From the IMG/VR virus record IMGVR_UViG_3300030202_002850, positions 1-49,115 of that record: DNA of 49,115 nucleotides; one strand, given 5' to 3'. The translations under genes and the position numbers were made by a program. Origin of the DNA: a virus. Positions 5,239 through 13,558 of this stretch are shown one piece after another. The notes under the pieces were generated by a model. That model searched no databases. It worked only from the letters and a program-made list of their open reading frames with translations, and was not told where the DNA came from. Position 1 is the first letter of the stretch; every line of letters starts with the position of its first letter.

Positions 5239-6357
5239 ATGGCAAAACAAACAGCATTAGAAGCGATGACAGTTGATATCGCTACAGCTAAGAGAGCAGC
5301 AGCAGTTTGCTTTCAGAACAAACGCCCCTTCATTGTATGGGGAAAGTACGGATGCGGTAAGTCTCAGATGATTGCTCAACTCGCAGAGAGTATGAGTGCA
5401 ACTCTGTACGACTTCCGAACATCAGATAAGGAGCCGCCCGACTTGGCTGGACTCCCTGTAGCAGATCAAGTGAACCGATGTGTTCAGTGGCTTATTAATC
5501 ACGACACGATTCCTTGGAAGCGATACGATGACAAAGGCAAGCACATCAAACCTAAGTACAAGAGAGCTATTCTCTTCCTCGATGAGTTCGATAGGAGCAT
5601 GGTCGAGGTGATGAACGTGGCTCTTCAGATACTACTAGACCGTAAGGTTAATGGGCATGAGCTAGAGGATAACGTCCTTATATGTGCCGCTGGTAACGGT
5701 GAGTCTGACTCTGGCACTACACCTATCACTGGTGCAGCAGCTACTAGGATGACTCACATTTACATTGATCCAACATTGGATTCATCCATCAAAGGATTCC
5801 AAGAGTACGCAAATAACAAAGGCATGGCTCCTTGGTTGTCATCTTATGTAGGATTCCGCAAGGAAGAGATACAAGGAGATCAGTTCACATTCGTTGAACG
5901 TGCTGAGCCTACGTTTAGAACATTGGAGTGGGCGCATGACTTGATTGAGTCTTGTTATAAGATTGGCACTGACTGGGCAACTAGCCCGTCTGTTATGAAC
6001 TGTCTTGTGTACGGAACAGTAGGGCAAGTGGTTGGTCGTAGCATGATGGCATATCGCAAGATGTGTACTGAGTGTCCTCAACCTGACGACATCTACGATT
6101 CACCCCTTCAGACAAAATTACCTAAGGACGCTGGTGTTTACTACGCTACTGGTGTGGCGTTAGTGCAAGACATTAAACCTAAAGGCAAGTCTGAAGACAT
6201 GAGCAAAACCAAAGCTGCATGTAGATATGTAGGGCGATGGCCTGAGGAACAGCAAGCTACGTTCTTTCGCAGAGCATCTGAAGCCAAGCTGAAAGTTGCG
6301 GCGACACCTGAGTACAAGGCGTGGGAGAAAGAATATAGGTCACTGCAAAGCAAGTAA
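5239..6357 (+). CDS. MoxR/CobS-type AAA+ ATPase
   Basis: A 372-residue AAA+ ATPase. The Walker A motif GKYGCGKSQ lies at residues 35-43 and the Walker B motif LFLDEFDR at about 112-119. It is followed by a sensor-type segment (ICAAGNGES) and an arginine-bearing stretch (GAAATRMTH). The arrangement fits the MoxR/RavA/CobS branch, whose members remodel partner complexes using ATP, usually together with a VWA-domain protein. Such a partner is encoded two genes downstream (7364). Expression is from the promoter at 5134. The leader has no Shine-Dalgarno but has the A-rich ACACACAAA tract. The C-terminal 150 residues are specific to this family and unassigned. Confidence 0.85.
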   Translation: MAKQTALEAMTVDIATAKRAAAVCFQNKRPFIVWGKYGCGKSQMIAQLAESMSATLYDFRTSDKEPPDLAGLPVADQVNRCVQWLINHDTIPWKRYDDKGKHIKPKYKRAILFLDEFDRSMVEVMNVALQILLDRKVNGHELEDNVLICAAGNGESDSGTTPITGAAATRMTHIYIDPTLDSSIKGFQEYANNKGMAPWLSSYVGFRKEEIQGDQFTFVERAEPTFRTLEWAHDLIESCYKIGTDWATSPSVMNCLVYGTVGQVVGRSMMAYRKMCTECPQPDDIYDSPLQTKLPKDAGVYYATGVALVQDIKPKGKSEDMSKTKAACRYVGRWPEEQQATFFRRASEAKLKVAATPEYKAWEKEYRSLQSK

Positions 6358-6375
6358 TAACTGGCCCAGATATAA
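6355..6375 (+). repeat. Palindromic box on the stop codon (centre C)
   Basis: TAATAACTGG, centre C, CCAGATATAA. The arms keep the plus orientation but the central base is flipped. It begins on the stop of the ATPase gene. Confidence 0.85.
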
Positions 6376-6395
6376 CCCAATAACAATATACGATT

Positions 6396-7343
6396 ATGAA
6401 ATTAGTAACCAAAGACAATGTAATACTAAAGCGGTTCAATGAGAACTGCATGCTGGTTAAGATCGGCATCAAGCTCCCCGGCTCCAAGCAATTGATTGTA
6501 CGGGCGGCTCAAGAGGCAGCGAACACGTTCAAGGCTGACGCTGAATCAATAGACAGTCACATTCGCAAGTTCACAAAGAAAGACTTGTCAGCCGTGCAAG
6601 AGATTGCAACTCAAGCTAGGCAGAAGATTAAGTTCTTCACAAGTACATGGGATGATCATGGATGGCGCATCTGCAAGACAGAGTTCTACCCTGACCTATC
6701 CCGTGAGCTTGAAGAACTGAAGCTCAAGTTTGATGATGCAGTTAGTACCATAGTTAATGATAGGTATGAAGAGATCAAAGCTGACAGTCAACGCCGTGCT
6801 GGTGACTTGTGGGAAGATGTTAGATTCCCTGAGAAGGAAGAGTTCGCTACTCAATTCGACTTCATCATTGAAGTGGACGAGATAAAAGATCCTAAGGATG
6901 TGAAGATCAGTGGCCCTGCTGGACTAATGAAGGAAGTTCAGGAGCAGATGCAAAAGCGCAATGAGACAAAGCTTAAAGAAGCACAAACAGAAACACTTGA
7001 AAGGGTTAAGAGTGTGCTTGCTGATACTGTATCAAGGCTAAAGCATTACGATGCAGGGAAGGCTAAGTTTAATGACGCTAAAAAGAAAGGTGACAAACCT
7101 ACTAAGGTTAGGATATCTGACAGCGTTATTAATAATGTAGTCGAGGTTGGTAAAGTCATTAAGCAGATCAACCTAACTGATGATGAGTCTCTGAACAAAG
7201 CAGCCGACTCGTTAACAGAAGTATTCTCTCGCTTCCAAGGCGAGGACAACATGAAAGAATTAAAAGAGAATTCTAAGAAAAGAAAGGAAGTAATCAAAGC
7301 ATCAGAAGATGTGACCGAGGTTCTTCAATCAATCGAACTGTAA
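6396..7343 (+). CDS. Helical partner protein of the MoxR-VWA module (DUF3150-like)
   Basis: A 315-residue protein, almost entirely helical, with long coiled-coil segments (residues about 105-130 and 170-230) and many charged residues. Proteins of this size placed between a MoxR/CobS-like ATPase and a VWA metallopeptidase in phages and bacteria are often labelled DUF3150. I think it belongs there, but I assign it from position and shape and not from a motif. It may bridge ATPase and VWA protein or recognise the client. It ends in TAA inside GTAACCAT, the leader element of the next gene. Confidence 0.65.
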   Translation: MKLVTKDNVILKRFNENCMLVKIGIKLPGSKQLIVRAAQEAANTFKADAESIDSHIRKFTKKDLSAVQEIATQARQKIKFFTSTWDDHGWRICKTEFYPDLSRELEELKLKFDDAVSTIVNDRYEEIKADSQRRAGDLWEDVRFPEKEEFATQFDFIIEVDEIKDPKDVKISGPAGLMKEVQEQMQKRNETKLKEAQTETLERVKSVLADTVSRLKHYDAGKAKFNDAKKKGDKPTKVRISDSVINNVVEVGKVIKQINLTDDESLNKAADSLTEVFSRFQGEDNMKELKENSKKRKEVIKASEDVTEVLQSIEL

Positions 7344-7347
7344 CCAT
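7340..7347 (+). promoter_or_regulatory. GTAACCAT leader element overlapping a stop codon
   Basis: GTAACCAT, where TAA (7341-7343) is the stop of the 6396 gene. The A-rich ATAACACACA tract follows, then the ATG at 7364. No hairpin is evident at this copy. Confidence 0.35.
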
Positions 7348-7363
7348 ATATCAATAACACACA

Positions 7364-8851
7364 ATGAACAAAGTAACAGAAGCAATCAACAACATAACTG
7401 AAGAGGAGTGGGCGGACTTACTCAAAACAGCTAAGTCTAAAGTTAATATTGGACACGACTATATATACACATCTCATCCAATAGGTGTTCCGTTCGTGGC
7501 CAAGTGGCAAGTCATACCTGACCCTTCAGTAGAAACAATGTGTACTGATGGTAAGACTCTGAGGTATAACCCTGAGTTCGCAAACAATCTGTCAGTCAAC
7601 GCAAACAAGTTTGTCATACTCCATGAAGCTGGGCATCTACTGTTTGCTCATCACCTGAGAAGAGAGGATCGCAATCCAGACTTGTGGAATGTTGCAGCAG
7701 ACTTGGCAATGAACAGCCACTTCGTCCCCTACATTAAACAGCTAGGAGTGTGGCATGAATTAGTAAATGATATTGGGATACTGCTACCCCGTGAAGGGAA
7801 GTTCACAAAGTTACCAGAGAACAAGTCAACTGAGTGGTACTACCATGAGTTAGAGATGGAGCTTCACGAACCTCCGCCTCCTCCGGGTGGTAGGCCATGC
7901 GATGACGGAAAGCCTGACGATGATGAGGGTAAAGGCAAGGGTGATAACAACGGAGATCCGAATGAACCTGAAGACTCCAAAGGTCAAGACCAAGACTCTG
8001 GTAAGGGCGAGAGCGGTAGCTCAAGTTCAAATTCTGGAAGCTCTGGCGGCAATGACTCTCCATCACAACCCAGTACCACTAAGTCATTAAGCGAGCGACT
8101 TAAAGATTACCTTGGCGATGAGGGTAAGATTGTTGGTCGTGTCGAGGACTCTGCGACCATGTGTGAAGAGGGCGCTGATGTTGCGGAGAATGAGTACCAA
8201 GAAACAGTATCCGAAGCAGTGGTTCTTATGAAGTCTCAAGGTCATGGCTTTGGCAACGAGTTGGACTTCCTTGAGGACATGCTTACACGAAAGGCAATCA
8301 ACGATGTGTCATGGTTGAAGAGGTTGTTAGTTCAGTATGCTCCGGGTGGACGCAACCATAAGAGAGTTAACAAGCGTTACTCATCTGGCGGTATCATCTT
8401 CCCTAAGAATGAAACCAAGGGTAGGAGTCACGGCCTTATCATGGTTGATACCTCTGGGTCTATGGGTAATGCAGAGTGTGACGAGGCATTTGTTCAGATG
8501 AACAAGATCATTCAAGAGTTCCCTCACACCAAGATAACAATGGTGCAGTGCGACACTGACATACATGAGGAATCTATACGAGAGTTCAGTCGAAGCGACT
8601 TACCATTACGAGTGCCTCGCAAATGGTACGGACGGGGAGGCACTGACATGGAGCCAGTATTAAAGTACGCTAAGGAAAACAAATACAAGTTTGATTGGGC
8701 GGTGTGCATCACTGACATGGAATGGGATTGGAAGAACTGTACTGATAGCGGAATAGTTACCAAGTTTGTTGCAGTTAATCCATACAAGCCGTTAGATATC
8801 AACATGCCGCAACGAGGGTACAGTTATGAAGAGGTTTATGTGAATGTATAA
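7364..8851 (+). CDS. Metallopeptidase-like plus VWA domain protein (DUF2201 type)
   Basis: A 495-residue two-domain protein. Residues 87-91 are HEAGH, an HExxH zinc site (VILHEAGHLLFAHHLRR), in the N-terminal putative metallopeptidase domain. Residues about 168-245 are a low-complexity acidic Pro/Gly/Ser linker. The C-terminal third is a VWA domain with the MIDAS motif DTSGS (from residue 362), a later Thr in GRGGTDME, and an Asp in CITDMEW. This architecture is typical of DUF2201/CobT-like partners of MoxR ATPases. The presence of all MIDAS positions suggests metal-dependent partner binding. The gene closes the module begun at 5239 and ends on a palindromic box. The cellular target is unknown. 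Confidence 0.85.
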   Translation: MNKVTEAINNITEEEWADLLKTAKSKVNIGHDYIYTSHPIGVPFVAKWQVIPDPSVETMCTDGKTLRYNPEFANNLSVNANKFVILHEAGHLLFAHHLRREDRNPDLWNVAADLAMNSHFVPYIKQLGVWHELVNDIGILLPREGKFTKLPENKSTEWYYHELEMELHEPPPPPGGRPCDDGKPDDDEGKGKGDNNGDPNEPEDSKGQDQDSGKGESGSSSSNSGSSGGNDSPSQPSTTKSLSERLKDYLGDEGKIVGRVEDSATMCEEGADVAENEYQETVSEAVVLMKSQGHGFGNELDFLEDMLTRKAINDVSWLKRLLVQYAPGGRNHKRVNKRYSSGGIIFPKNETKGRSHGLIMVDTSGSMGNAECDEAFVQMNKIIQEFPHTKITMVQCDTDIHEESIREFSRSDLPLRVPRKWYGRGGTDMEPVLKYAKENKYKFDWAVCITDMEWDWKNCTDSGIVTKFVAVNPYKPLDINMPQRGYSYEEVYVNV

Positions 8852-8866
8852 CTGGGCCAGATATTA
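8846..8866 (+). repeat. Palindromic box on the stop codon
   Basis: GTATAACTGG, centre G, CCAGATATTA. The stop of the VWA gene (8849-8851) is part of the left arm. Confidence 0.85.
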
Positions 8867-8885
8867 ACTTAAACAAAACAAAAGC

Positions 8886-9707
8886 ATGAACAATTATATA
8901 TCAAAATTCAACGGGACAGCGAACGATAATGCGTTTGCGAAAGTTGCAAGCGAGCTATGCAACGAGCTATCAATGCTCCTTTCTGTTCGCGGTATAGAGC
9001 CTGAGAGGACTGAGGTTTCTTCTAGTGATAGAGCATCTTCAATAGGATTCTATTGGGATGAGTTCGGTGATCCAATCATAGGTAATCACTGCTTGTTTCT
9101 TGACTACGATGAAGAGTCAGAAGAGTTGTCCTTAGGGTATGAATGGCCATCATTCATTGACCACATGGGTGCAACTAGAAGTTTAAGACCAACCGATTGG
9201 TATCAAACTTCACATAAACATGAGATGTCGGATGCTCAGAAGTTATTAAGTTCTGTCACTATTAGGAAATGGATAAGGAACCAAAGACATAAGATACCTT
9301 TAGCTCTTCTAAGTTCTCCTGAGAAATTAATTAAAAGAATAGAAAGGGAGCTTGATATCTATAAGGCATTTATAGATACGCTTATTCCTTATACTAATCA
9401 ACGAATTAAAAGCGTAGATAAGATAAAAGAATCATTAAAGAATAGGGATATGTGGATGCAAGGTTTCAAGCCAGAACACAACCACCACCACACCAGTAGT
9501 TGGTACTACCATGATTCTCTCGGAGAATCTGTGCAAGGATTTGTTGAGGTGGATGATGATTGGGCATCCAGTGAAGGCAAAGGAATAACTGAAGAAGAAA
9601 TGGAAATACGTTTTACATTTAAGGACGGTGCTGTTAGTAGGGAAAAGTATTCCAATATTGTTAGACAAGTAGCCAATATAATTAAGAAAGAAATTAAACA
9701 GGCATGA
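8886..9707 (+). CDS. Hypothetical protein
   Basis: A 273-residue protein with no family recognised. The N-terminal half is mixed and acidic (CLFLDYDEESEEL). The middle contains a helical basic part (RKWIRNQRHKIPLALL, IKRIERELDIYKAF). A histidine cluster (EHNHHHTSSWYYH) near residue 200 could bind metal. The ATG follows an A-rich tract without a Shine-Dalgarno. Its TGA overlaps the next ATG, starting a chain of coupled small genes. Confidence 0.7.
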   Translation: MNNYISKFNGTANDNAFAKVASELCNELSMLLSVRGIEPERTEVSSSDRASSIGFYWDEFGDPIIGNHCLFLDYDEESEELSLGYEWPSFIDHMGATRSLRPTDWYQTSHKHEMSDAQKLLSSVTIRKWIRNQRHKIPLALLSSPEKLIKRIERELDIYKAFIDTLIPYTNQRIKSVDKIKESLKNRDMWMQGFKPEHNHHHTSSWYYHDSLGESVQGFVEVDDDWASSEGKGITEEEMEIRFTFKDGAVSREKYSNIVRQVANIIKKEIKQA

Positions 9708-10159
9708 AAAGAACAGAAGCAGTAACCGCTTTTATCGAGAAGCGTCAGAAAAAAGTAGGAACACTTGAGTCAACTTTATTAAATGATAAAGATTATGGAC
9801 TGAAGCTACATGGTAACACTATCGCAAAGTGGGATGGTGAAAAACTGTATGGCACATTAGCTGGTTGGCCTACTGTTACGACTCGCAAGTGGCTTAACGA
9901 CTTGTGTGATCAAGTATATAGTAGCGTGTCAGAAGATGTTGAGTTGTATGGAAAACCAAGTCTCTGTCCTAGCATGAAGCTAATTAAGAGGTGTTATTTC
10001 TATCAACATAAGCATGAACAGTATATGTCTAGAGTCATATCAACTGTAAGGAAAGCTGAACCAATTGAAATGAAATGCAAAGGGGTAGGCTACATACTTG
10101 AGCCAAAGCACGATGATAAGACCGTGCTGGATTTCAATGAATGGATGAGGATATTGTAA
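9704..10159 (+). CDS. Conserved-looking phage hypothetical protein
   Basis: A 151-residue protein, coupled to the gene before by ATGA and to the gene after by TAATG. The segment LKLHGNTIAKWDGEKLYGTLAGWPTVTT, split here as LKLHGNTIAK and YGTLAGWPTVTTRKWLN, resembles a small phage family with a 'HGN-IA...GW-T-TT-R-LN' pattern seen in many tailed phages, whose function is unknown as far as I know. It is basic and probably cytoplasmic. Confidence 0.65.
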   Translation: MKRTEAVTAFIEKRQKKVGTLESTLLNDKDYGLKLHGNTIAKWDGEKLYGTLAGWPTVTTRKWLNDLCDQVYSSVSEDVELYGKPSLCPSMKLIKRCYFYQHKHEQYMSRVISTVRKAEPIEMKCKGVGYILEPKHDDKTVLDFNEWMRIL

Positions 10160-10374
10160 TGCCAGATGAGTATGTTATTAAACTAACACAAAGGGAAAAA
10201 GATTCTCTTAAATGCAAAACGTTTCAAGAGTTTCTGATAAAGGCTGAGAGCAACGGCCATCCTTACTGGACTCATGCAATTAAAAACATAACCGAACAAA
10301 TACATGAACAAAACAATAACAAAAAAGCGAAAGAAAAAAGATATTCTCAGCTTGAACTACAAGATAGTGTCTAA
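10159..10374 (+). CDS. Hypothetical small protein
   Basis: A 71-residue protein. I chose the ATG at 10159 because it overlaps the upstream stop as TAATG. An in-frame start at 10141 would lie inside the previous gene. The product is charged and helical (LTQREKDSLKCKTFQEFL) with an Asn/Lys-rich C-terminus. Its function is unknown. It overlaps the next gene by about 70 bases in another frame. Confidence 0.5.
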   Translation: MPDEYVIKLTQREKDSLKCKTFQEFLIKAESNGHPYWTHAIKNITEQIHEQNNNKKAKEKRYSQLELQDSV

Positions 10375-10843
10375 GAACTGCCCCTTCTTTCACAGCCTTA
10401 AAGGTTTTATTGAAGTGTGCGCTGACTGTGACGGGTGGAATGACGAGCAGCTAAATGATCTCTTTGGTATTAGCGTTAACGAGGTACATGAATTCTATGA
10501 TAAGTACACCATGCGGTCATGGAATGATGAGGTGCTTATCCCTATTGGGGTTTATCAGTTTGTTCTCTCTGCGATTAAGTCAAACAAGTATATATCTGAC
10601 CACACTGCCAACAAAGAAGACATTGCTATTAGGGTATGTACCGAAAGCATTAAGTCTGGGAGATGGTTTAAGACCGAGCCTGTACTGAAATACTTCTACA
10701 TCAGTAAAAATGCAAATGGCACGTTCACCTACAAGTTCAAGGAGTCTCAGTCAATTGTAATGAAGAGTGAAGTGCCTGAGTTATCAACAAGGTACGGAAC
10801 AGGAAGCATACACAACCAACAAGTATTAGTTAGAAACCCATGA
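10304..10843 (+). CDS. Hypothetical protein
   Basis: A 179-residue protein with a very basic N-terminus (NKTITKKRKKKD), a Cys/aromatic-rich middle (CPFFHS, CADCDGW) and a mostly beta C-terminal half. No family recognised. The long overlap with the previous gene suggests the true start may lie downstream (no good alternative ATG is seen before residue 90). It is coupled to the next gene by ATGA. Confidence 0.6.
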   Translation: MNKTITKKRKKKDILSLNYKIVSKNCPFFHSLKGFIEVCADCDGWNDEQLNDLFGISVNEVHEFYDKYTMRSWNDEVLIPIGVYQFVLSAIKSNKYISDHTANKEDIAIRVCTESIKSGRWFKTEPVLKYFYISKNANGTFTYKFKESQSIVMKSEVPELSTRYGTGSIHNQQVLVRNP

Positions 10844-11067
10844 ATAAACCTAAACATGCAACTCACGTTAAACTGCAAACAGTTTATGAAGGAACCAATC
10901 GCGTTGCGATTGAAGATATAAAAAACATGGACTGCTTCAGGGGTTCTCCCGGTATTATTACATACTTGAGGCAGCTTAGAGGAAACAACTGGGAAGAGCT
11001 TGGCTCTTTTGAGTTCGATGGTAAATGGCCTTTAACTGAAAAAGATAATGAGACAACAACCAAATAA
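10840..11067 (+). CDS. Hypothetical small protein
   Basis: A 75-residue protein of unknown function, starting on an ATGA overlap. It contains YLRQLRGNNWEELGSFEFDG and an acidic, Thr-rich end. Probably cytoplasmic. The next small gene overlaps its last 20 bases. Confidence 0.55.
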   Translation: MNKPKHATHVKLQTVYEGTNRVAIEDIKNMDCFRGSPGIITYLRQLRGNNWEELGSFEFDGKWPLTEKDNETTTK

Positions 11068-11221
11068 CTACGACTACGAAGTGAGTGACGCACTGCCTAT
11101 GAGTGAGCTTGGAGGAATCAAGGAAGAGGTAGAAGAGGGACTCAAACGGTTTGAGACTAAGCAAGCAAACAAAAAGCCCACATGGAAATGGGTTGAAGAT
11201 AAACCAAAAAAAAATGAGTGA
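11048..11221 (+). CDS. 57-residue hypothetical protein
   Basis: ATG at 11048-11050 to TGA at 11219-11221. The product has a Gln/Asn/Tyr N-terminus (RQQPNNYDYE), an acidic helix (GGIKEEVEEGLKRFE) and a Lys/Trp-rich tail (KKPTWKWVEDKPKK). The composition is protein-like, and it fills the gap between coupled neighbours: it overlaps the previous gene by 20 bases and the next by 8. No family recognised. Confidence 0.5.
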   Translation: MRQQPNNYDYEVSDALPMSELGGIKEEVEEGLKRFETKQANKKPTWKWVEDKPKKNE

Positions 11222-11708
11222 TGAAATACCAACAACTTATTGGGTAAAGATACAAGGAACTAATTACAGGCAACCGGGCTACTCTGAAGAGTTAACATAC
11301 AGACATCCGAGATATATTCATACTCTTGACTATCAAGTTGCTAATATTTTTACAGAAATAATTCCATATATTATAGCACCAACACAAGAGTTCATTGTTC
11401 ACCATGAAGCTCACCCTGAAATAATAAGGAAGACTGAAGCTGATCTTATTAAGTGGGGGGAGAGGCATTGTTTTATTACAATATTAATTAACCCGAAAGA
11501 CAATGAGTTTCTTAACTCTCCATTGCTATACAAGGAGAGATTCTGGAACCCTAATGTGTTTAATGGAATCGTTGATCAAGGAGATTACATAACACAAAAA
11601 CAGTGCGTTAAAATATTAAATCATTTGAGCATGCTGTATCCATTTATAGATGAGTACAGGATTAACCAAATGATTTCCGGGCGTAAGCCTATAGTGCAGT
11701 ACCAATAA
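11214..11708 (+). CDS. Hypothetical protein
   Basis: A 164-residue protein. The ATG at 11214 (MSDEIPTTYW) overlaps the upstream gene's end. A further upstream in-frame start at 11151 would read through the previous gene and gives an unlikely basic leader. The body is beta/alpha with YRHPRYIHTLDYQVANIF and a Lys/Glu-rich middle. Function unknown. Confidence 0.6.
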   Translation: MSDEIPTTYWVKIQGTNYRQPGYSEELTYRHPRYIHTLDYQVANIFTEIIPYIIAPTQEFIVHHEAHPEIIRKTEADLIKWGERHCFITILINPKDNEFLNSPLLYKERFWNPNVFNGIVDQGDYITQKQCVKILNHLSMLYPFIDEYRINQMISGRKPIVQYQ

Positions 11709-11720
11709 ATAAATAGACAA

Positions 11721-12539
11721 ATGAAAAACACAAATGAAAATAAAGTTAAACTAAAGTTAACTAAGGACTTGCTTACAGCGAGTTCTAAAATGACAGACAA
11801 CCAAGCTAGGTTCTTGGTAGACACCTATTACCAAATGCAAGACGCGAGGATTCGCTCCGCTGCACAAGTGAGGGGGTTGAAAGAAGGCAATGAGCCTTCA
11901 CATGTGATGAGTTGGATTGAAGATATTAATATCCAGCTTGAGGATAACATTAAAAAGGCGTTACATAAGTACGCTCTTGGTAATCCTGTTGGTCAGTGGT
12001 CTCTAGGAATAACTGGTATTGGCCCAGTGATATCCGCTGGACTTCTTGCTTACATAGACATTAAGCAAGCCCCTACTGTTGGACACATATGGCGCTACGC
12101 TGGACAAGACCCAACATGTAAATGGAATAAAGGAGAGAAGCGACCTTGGAACGCTAACCTCAAGACACTATGCTGGAAGATGGGCGAGTGTTTTGTGAAG
12201 GTTAAGAATAATGATTCCGATTTCTACGGAAAAATATTTGATGAACGTAAGATTTATGAGTCGGCTAACAACGAGAAGCTTATGTATAAATCCCAAGCTG
12301 ATGAGGGAGCTAAGCGCGTAGGAAAAACTACTGAAGCTTACAAGTCTTATAGTGTAGGTAAGTTACCCGCTGGTCATATCCACGCAAGAGCAAAGCGTTA
12401 CGCTGTGAAGTTGTTCCTTTCACATTGGCATGATATTGCTTACAGAAACCACTACAAGTCTGCACCCCCATTCCCGTATCCCATTGCACATATGGGACAC
12501 GCACACCAGATACCAGTACCAAATACAATTGCTGCATAA
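11721..12539 (+). CDS. Orphan IS110-like C-terminal (Transposase_20) domain protein
   Basis: A 272-residue protein. Residues about 98-135 (GITGIGPVISAGLLAYI, then HIWRYAGQDP) closely follow the helix-hairpin-helix start of the IS110/IS1111 C-terminal domain (GIGP...A..L...I, then L..Y.GL.P). A full IS110 recombinase also has an N-terminal RuvC-like DEDD domain and a catalytic serine after the HhH. Here the N-terminal 95 residues are a helical domain with no DEDD pattern, and the post-HhH region (KGEKRPWNANLKTLCW) lacks the usual serine. It is therefore probably a DNA/RNA-binding derivative and not an active transposase. No flanking element ends are seen. It lies 290 bases before the 18-bp repeat array. 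Confidence 0.65.
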   Translation: MKNTNENKVKLKLTKDLLTASSKMTDNQARFLVDTYYQMQDARIRSAAQVRGLKEGNEPSHVMSWIEDINIQLEDNIKKALHKYALGNPVGQWSLGITGIGPVISAGLLAYIDIKQAPTVGHIWRYAGQDPTCKWNKGEKRPWNANLKTLCWKMGECFVKVKNNDSDFYGKIFDERKIYESANNEKLMYKSQADEGAKRVGKTTEAYKSYSVGKLPAGHIHARAKRYAVKLFLSHWHDIAYRNHYKSAPPFPYPIAHMGHAHQIPVPNTIAA

Positions 12540-12557
12540 TCCCTAATCAGATTACAC

Positions 12558-12830
12558 ATGAGTAGAAAAATATTATATCAAGCAAAGTTTCTTGGACAAA
12601 AAGGGACAGAATCTTATCATACTAAGCATTACTCGACTAAGGAAGAAGCTCAAGACGAGTTAATGAAAATGTGTGGAGACTTCGGGTATCTTGGAACAGT
12701 TACCTTAGATGAAGAGGAAAACTTATATCCGCCTTGGAAATTTCTTGGAGATAAATGCCAATCTGGAGATAGAAATGGCGGCACTGTTTCTGTGCATGAA
12801 ATAACTCTTGGAGTTTGGGAAGGGGTTTAG
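12558..12830 (+). CDS. Hypothetical small protein beside the repeat array
   Basis: A 90-residue acidic protein of unknown family (YHTKHYSTKEEAQDELMKM suggests a small alpha/beta fold). Its TAG (12828-12830) lies within the first, partial unit of the repeat array, so gene and array are directly joined. Co-location may mean functional linkage, but nothing in the protein shows a DNA-binding motif. Confidence 0.55.
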   Translation: MSRKILYQAKFLGQKGTESYHTKHYSTKEEAQDELMKMCGDFGYLGTVTLDEEENLYPPWKFLGDKCQSGDRNGGTVSVHEITLGVWEGV

Positions 12831-13557
12831 AGTCACGAGAAAAGAGAGAACCAATGATGTAGAACGAGTCACCGTTTTTGTGAGAACCATGAGTGAAGAA
12901 CGAGTCACTCTCAGTGAGAGAGCCAATAAAGAAGAACGAGTCACCACCGTCGTGAGAACCATGTATAAAGAACGAGTCAGTCTAACTGAGAGAACCAAGG
13001 AGATAAAACGAGTCATACTTATTGAGAGAACCACAAATCTAGAACGAGTCACACCCAATGAGAGAACCAAAATCAGAGAACGAGTCACTTTTGCTGAGAG
13101 AACCAATGATGAAGAACGAGTCACTTGATGAGAGAGAACCAAAATGTGAGAACGAGTCAGTCTAGCTGAGAGAACCAAGATACGCGAACGAGTTATGCAT
13201 TAGGAGTGTGCCACTATGAACGAACGAGTCAACAAACAGGAGAGTACCAATAAACCCGAACGAACCACTAACAAGGAGAGAGCCAACGTTTTTGAGTGAG
13301 TCACAACTGCTGAGAGTGCCAAAAATATTGAACGAACCATCAACAAGGAGAGAGCCAACGTTTTTGAGTGAGTCAAATCGCCAGATAAGAAACATCAAAG
13401 CCGAACGAGTCACCCTAGCTGAGAGAACCATGACTGATGAACGAACCACTCAATGCGAGAGAACCAAATTATTAGAGTGAGTCATATTGAGCGAAGGAAA
13501 CAAATATTTAGAACGAGTTATAAAATGTAAGAGAACCAAATAACTAGAACGTTAAAA
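12826..13557. repeat. 18-bp-register array, about 41 units with alternating boxes
   Basis: Two 11-bp boxes alternate with constant 7-bp variable spacers: GAACGAGTCAC (at 12862, 12898, 12934, 12970, 13042, 13078 and so on) and GAGAGAACCAA (at 12844, 12916, 12988, 13060, 13096 and so on). Box starts fall every 18 bp from 12826 to 13547 with a single 1-bp slip between 13384 and 13403. Both boxes share GAnnGAnnCA. Later units recombine the variable pairs (GAACGAACCAC at 13258, 13330, 13439; GAGTGAGTCAC at 13294, 13366). A 46-bp block at 13258-13303 recurs at 13330-13375 with two changes, showing recent duplication. All frames of the + strand meet stops before the end. It is most likely a DNA-binding array; role unknown. 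Confidence 0.9.
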
Positions 13558-13558
13558 A

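Noticed and set aside
11721-12539. Complete insertion sequence of the IS110 family
   Set aside because: No N-terminal DEDD domain, no catalytic serine at the usual place and no element boundaries. The gene is spaced like its phage neighbours.
12723-13178. Array as a repeat protein (12-residue repeat, open on one or other strand)
   Set aside because: A 36-bp period keeps frames open by default on both strands. The + frame meets TGA/TAG at 13126, 13147, 13201, 13297 and 13369. The minus frame needs a TTG start and overlaps the 12558 gene. TGA is a normal stop elsewhere (for example 9707).
12826-13557. CRISPR array
   Set aside because: Repeats are 11 bp, spacers 7 bp, no cas genes and no leader. 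CRISPR repeats are 23 bp or more with 25-40 bp spacers.
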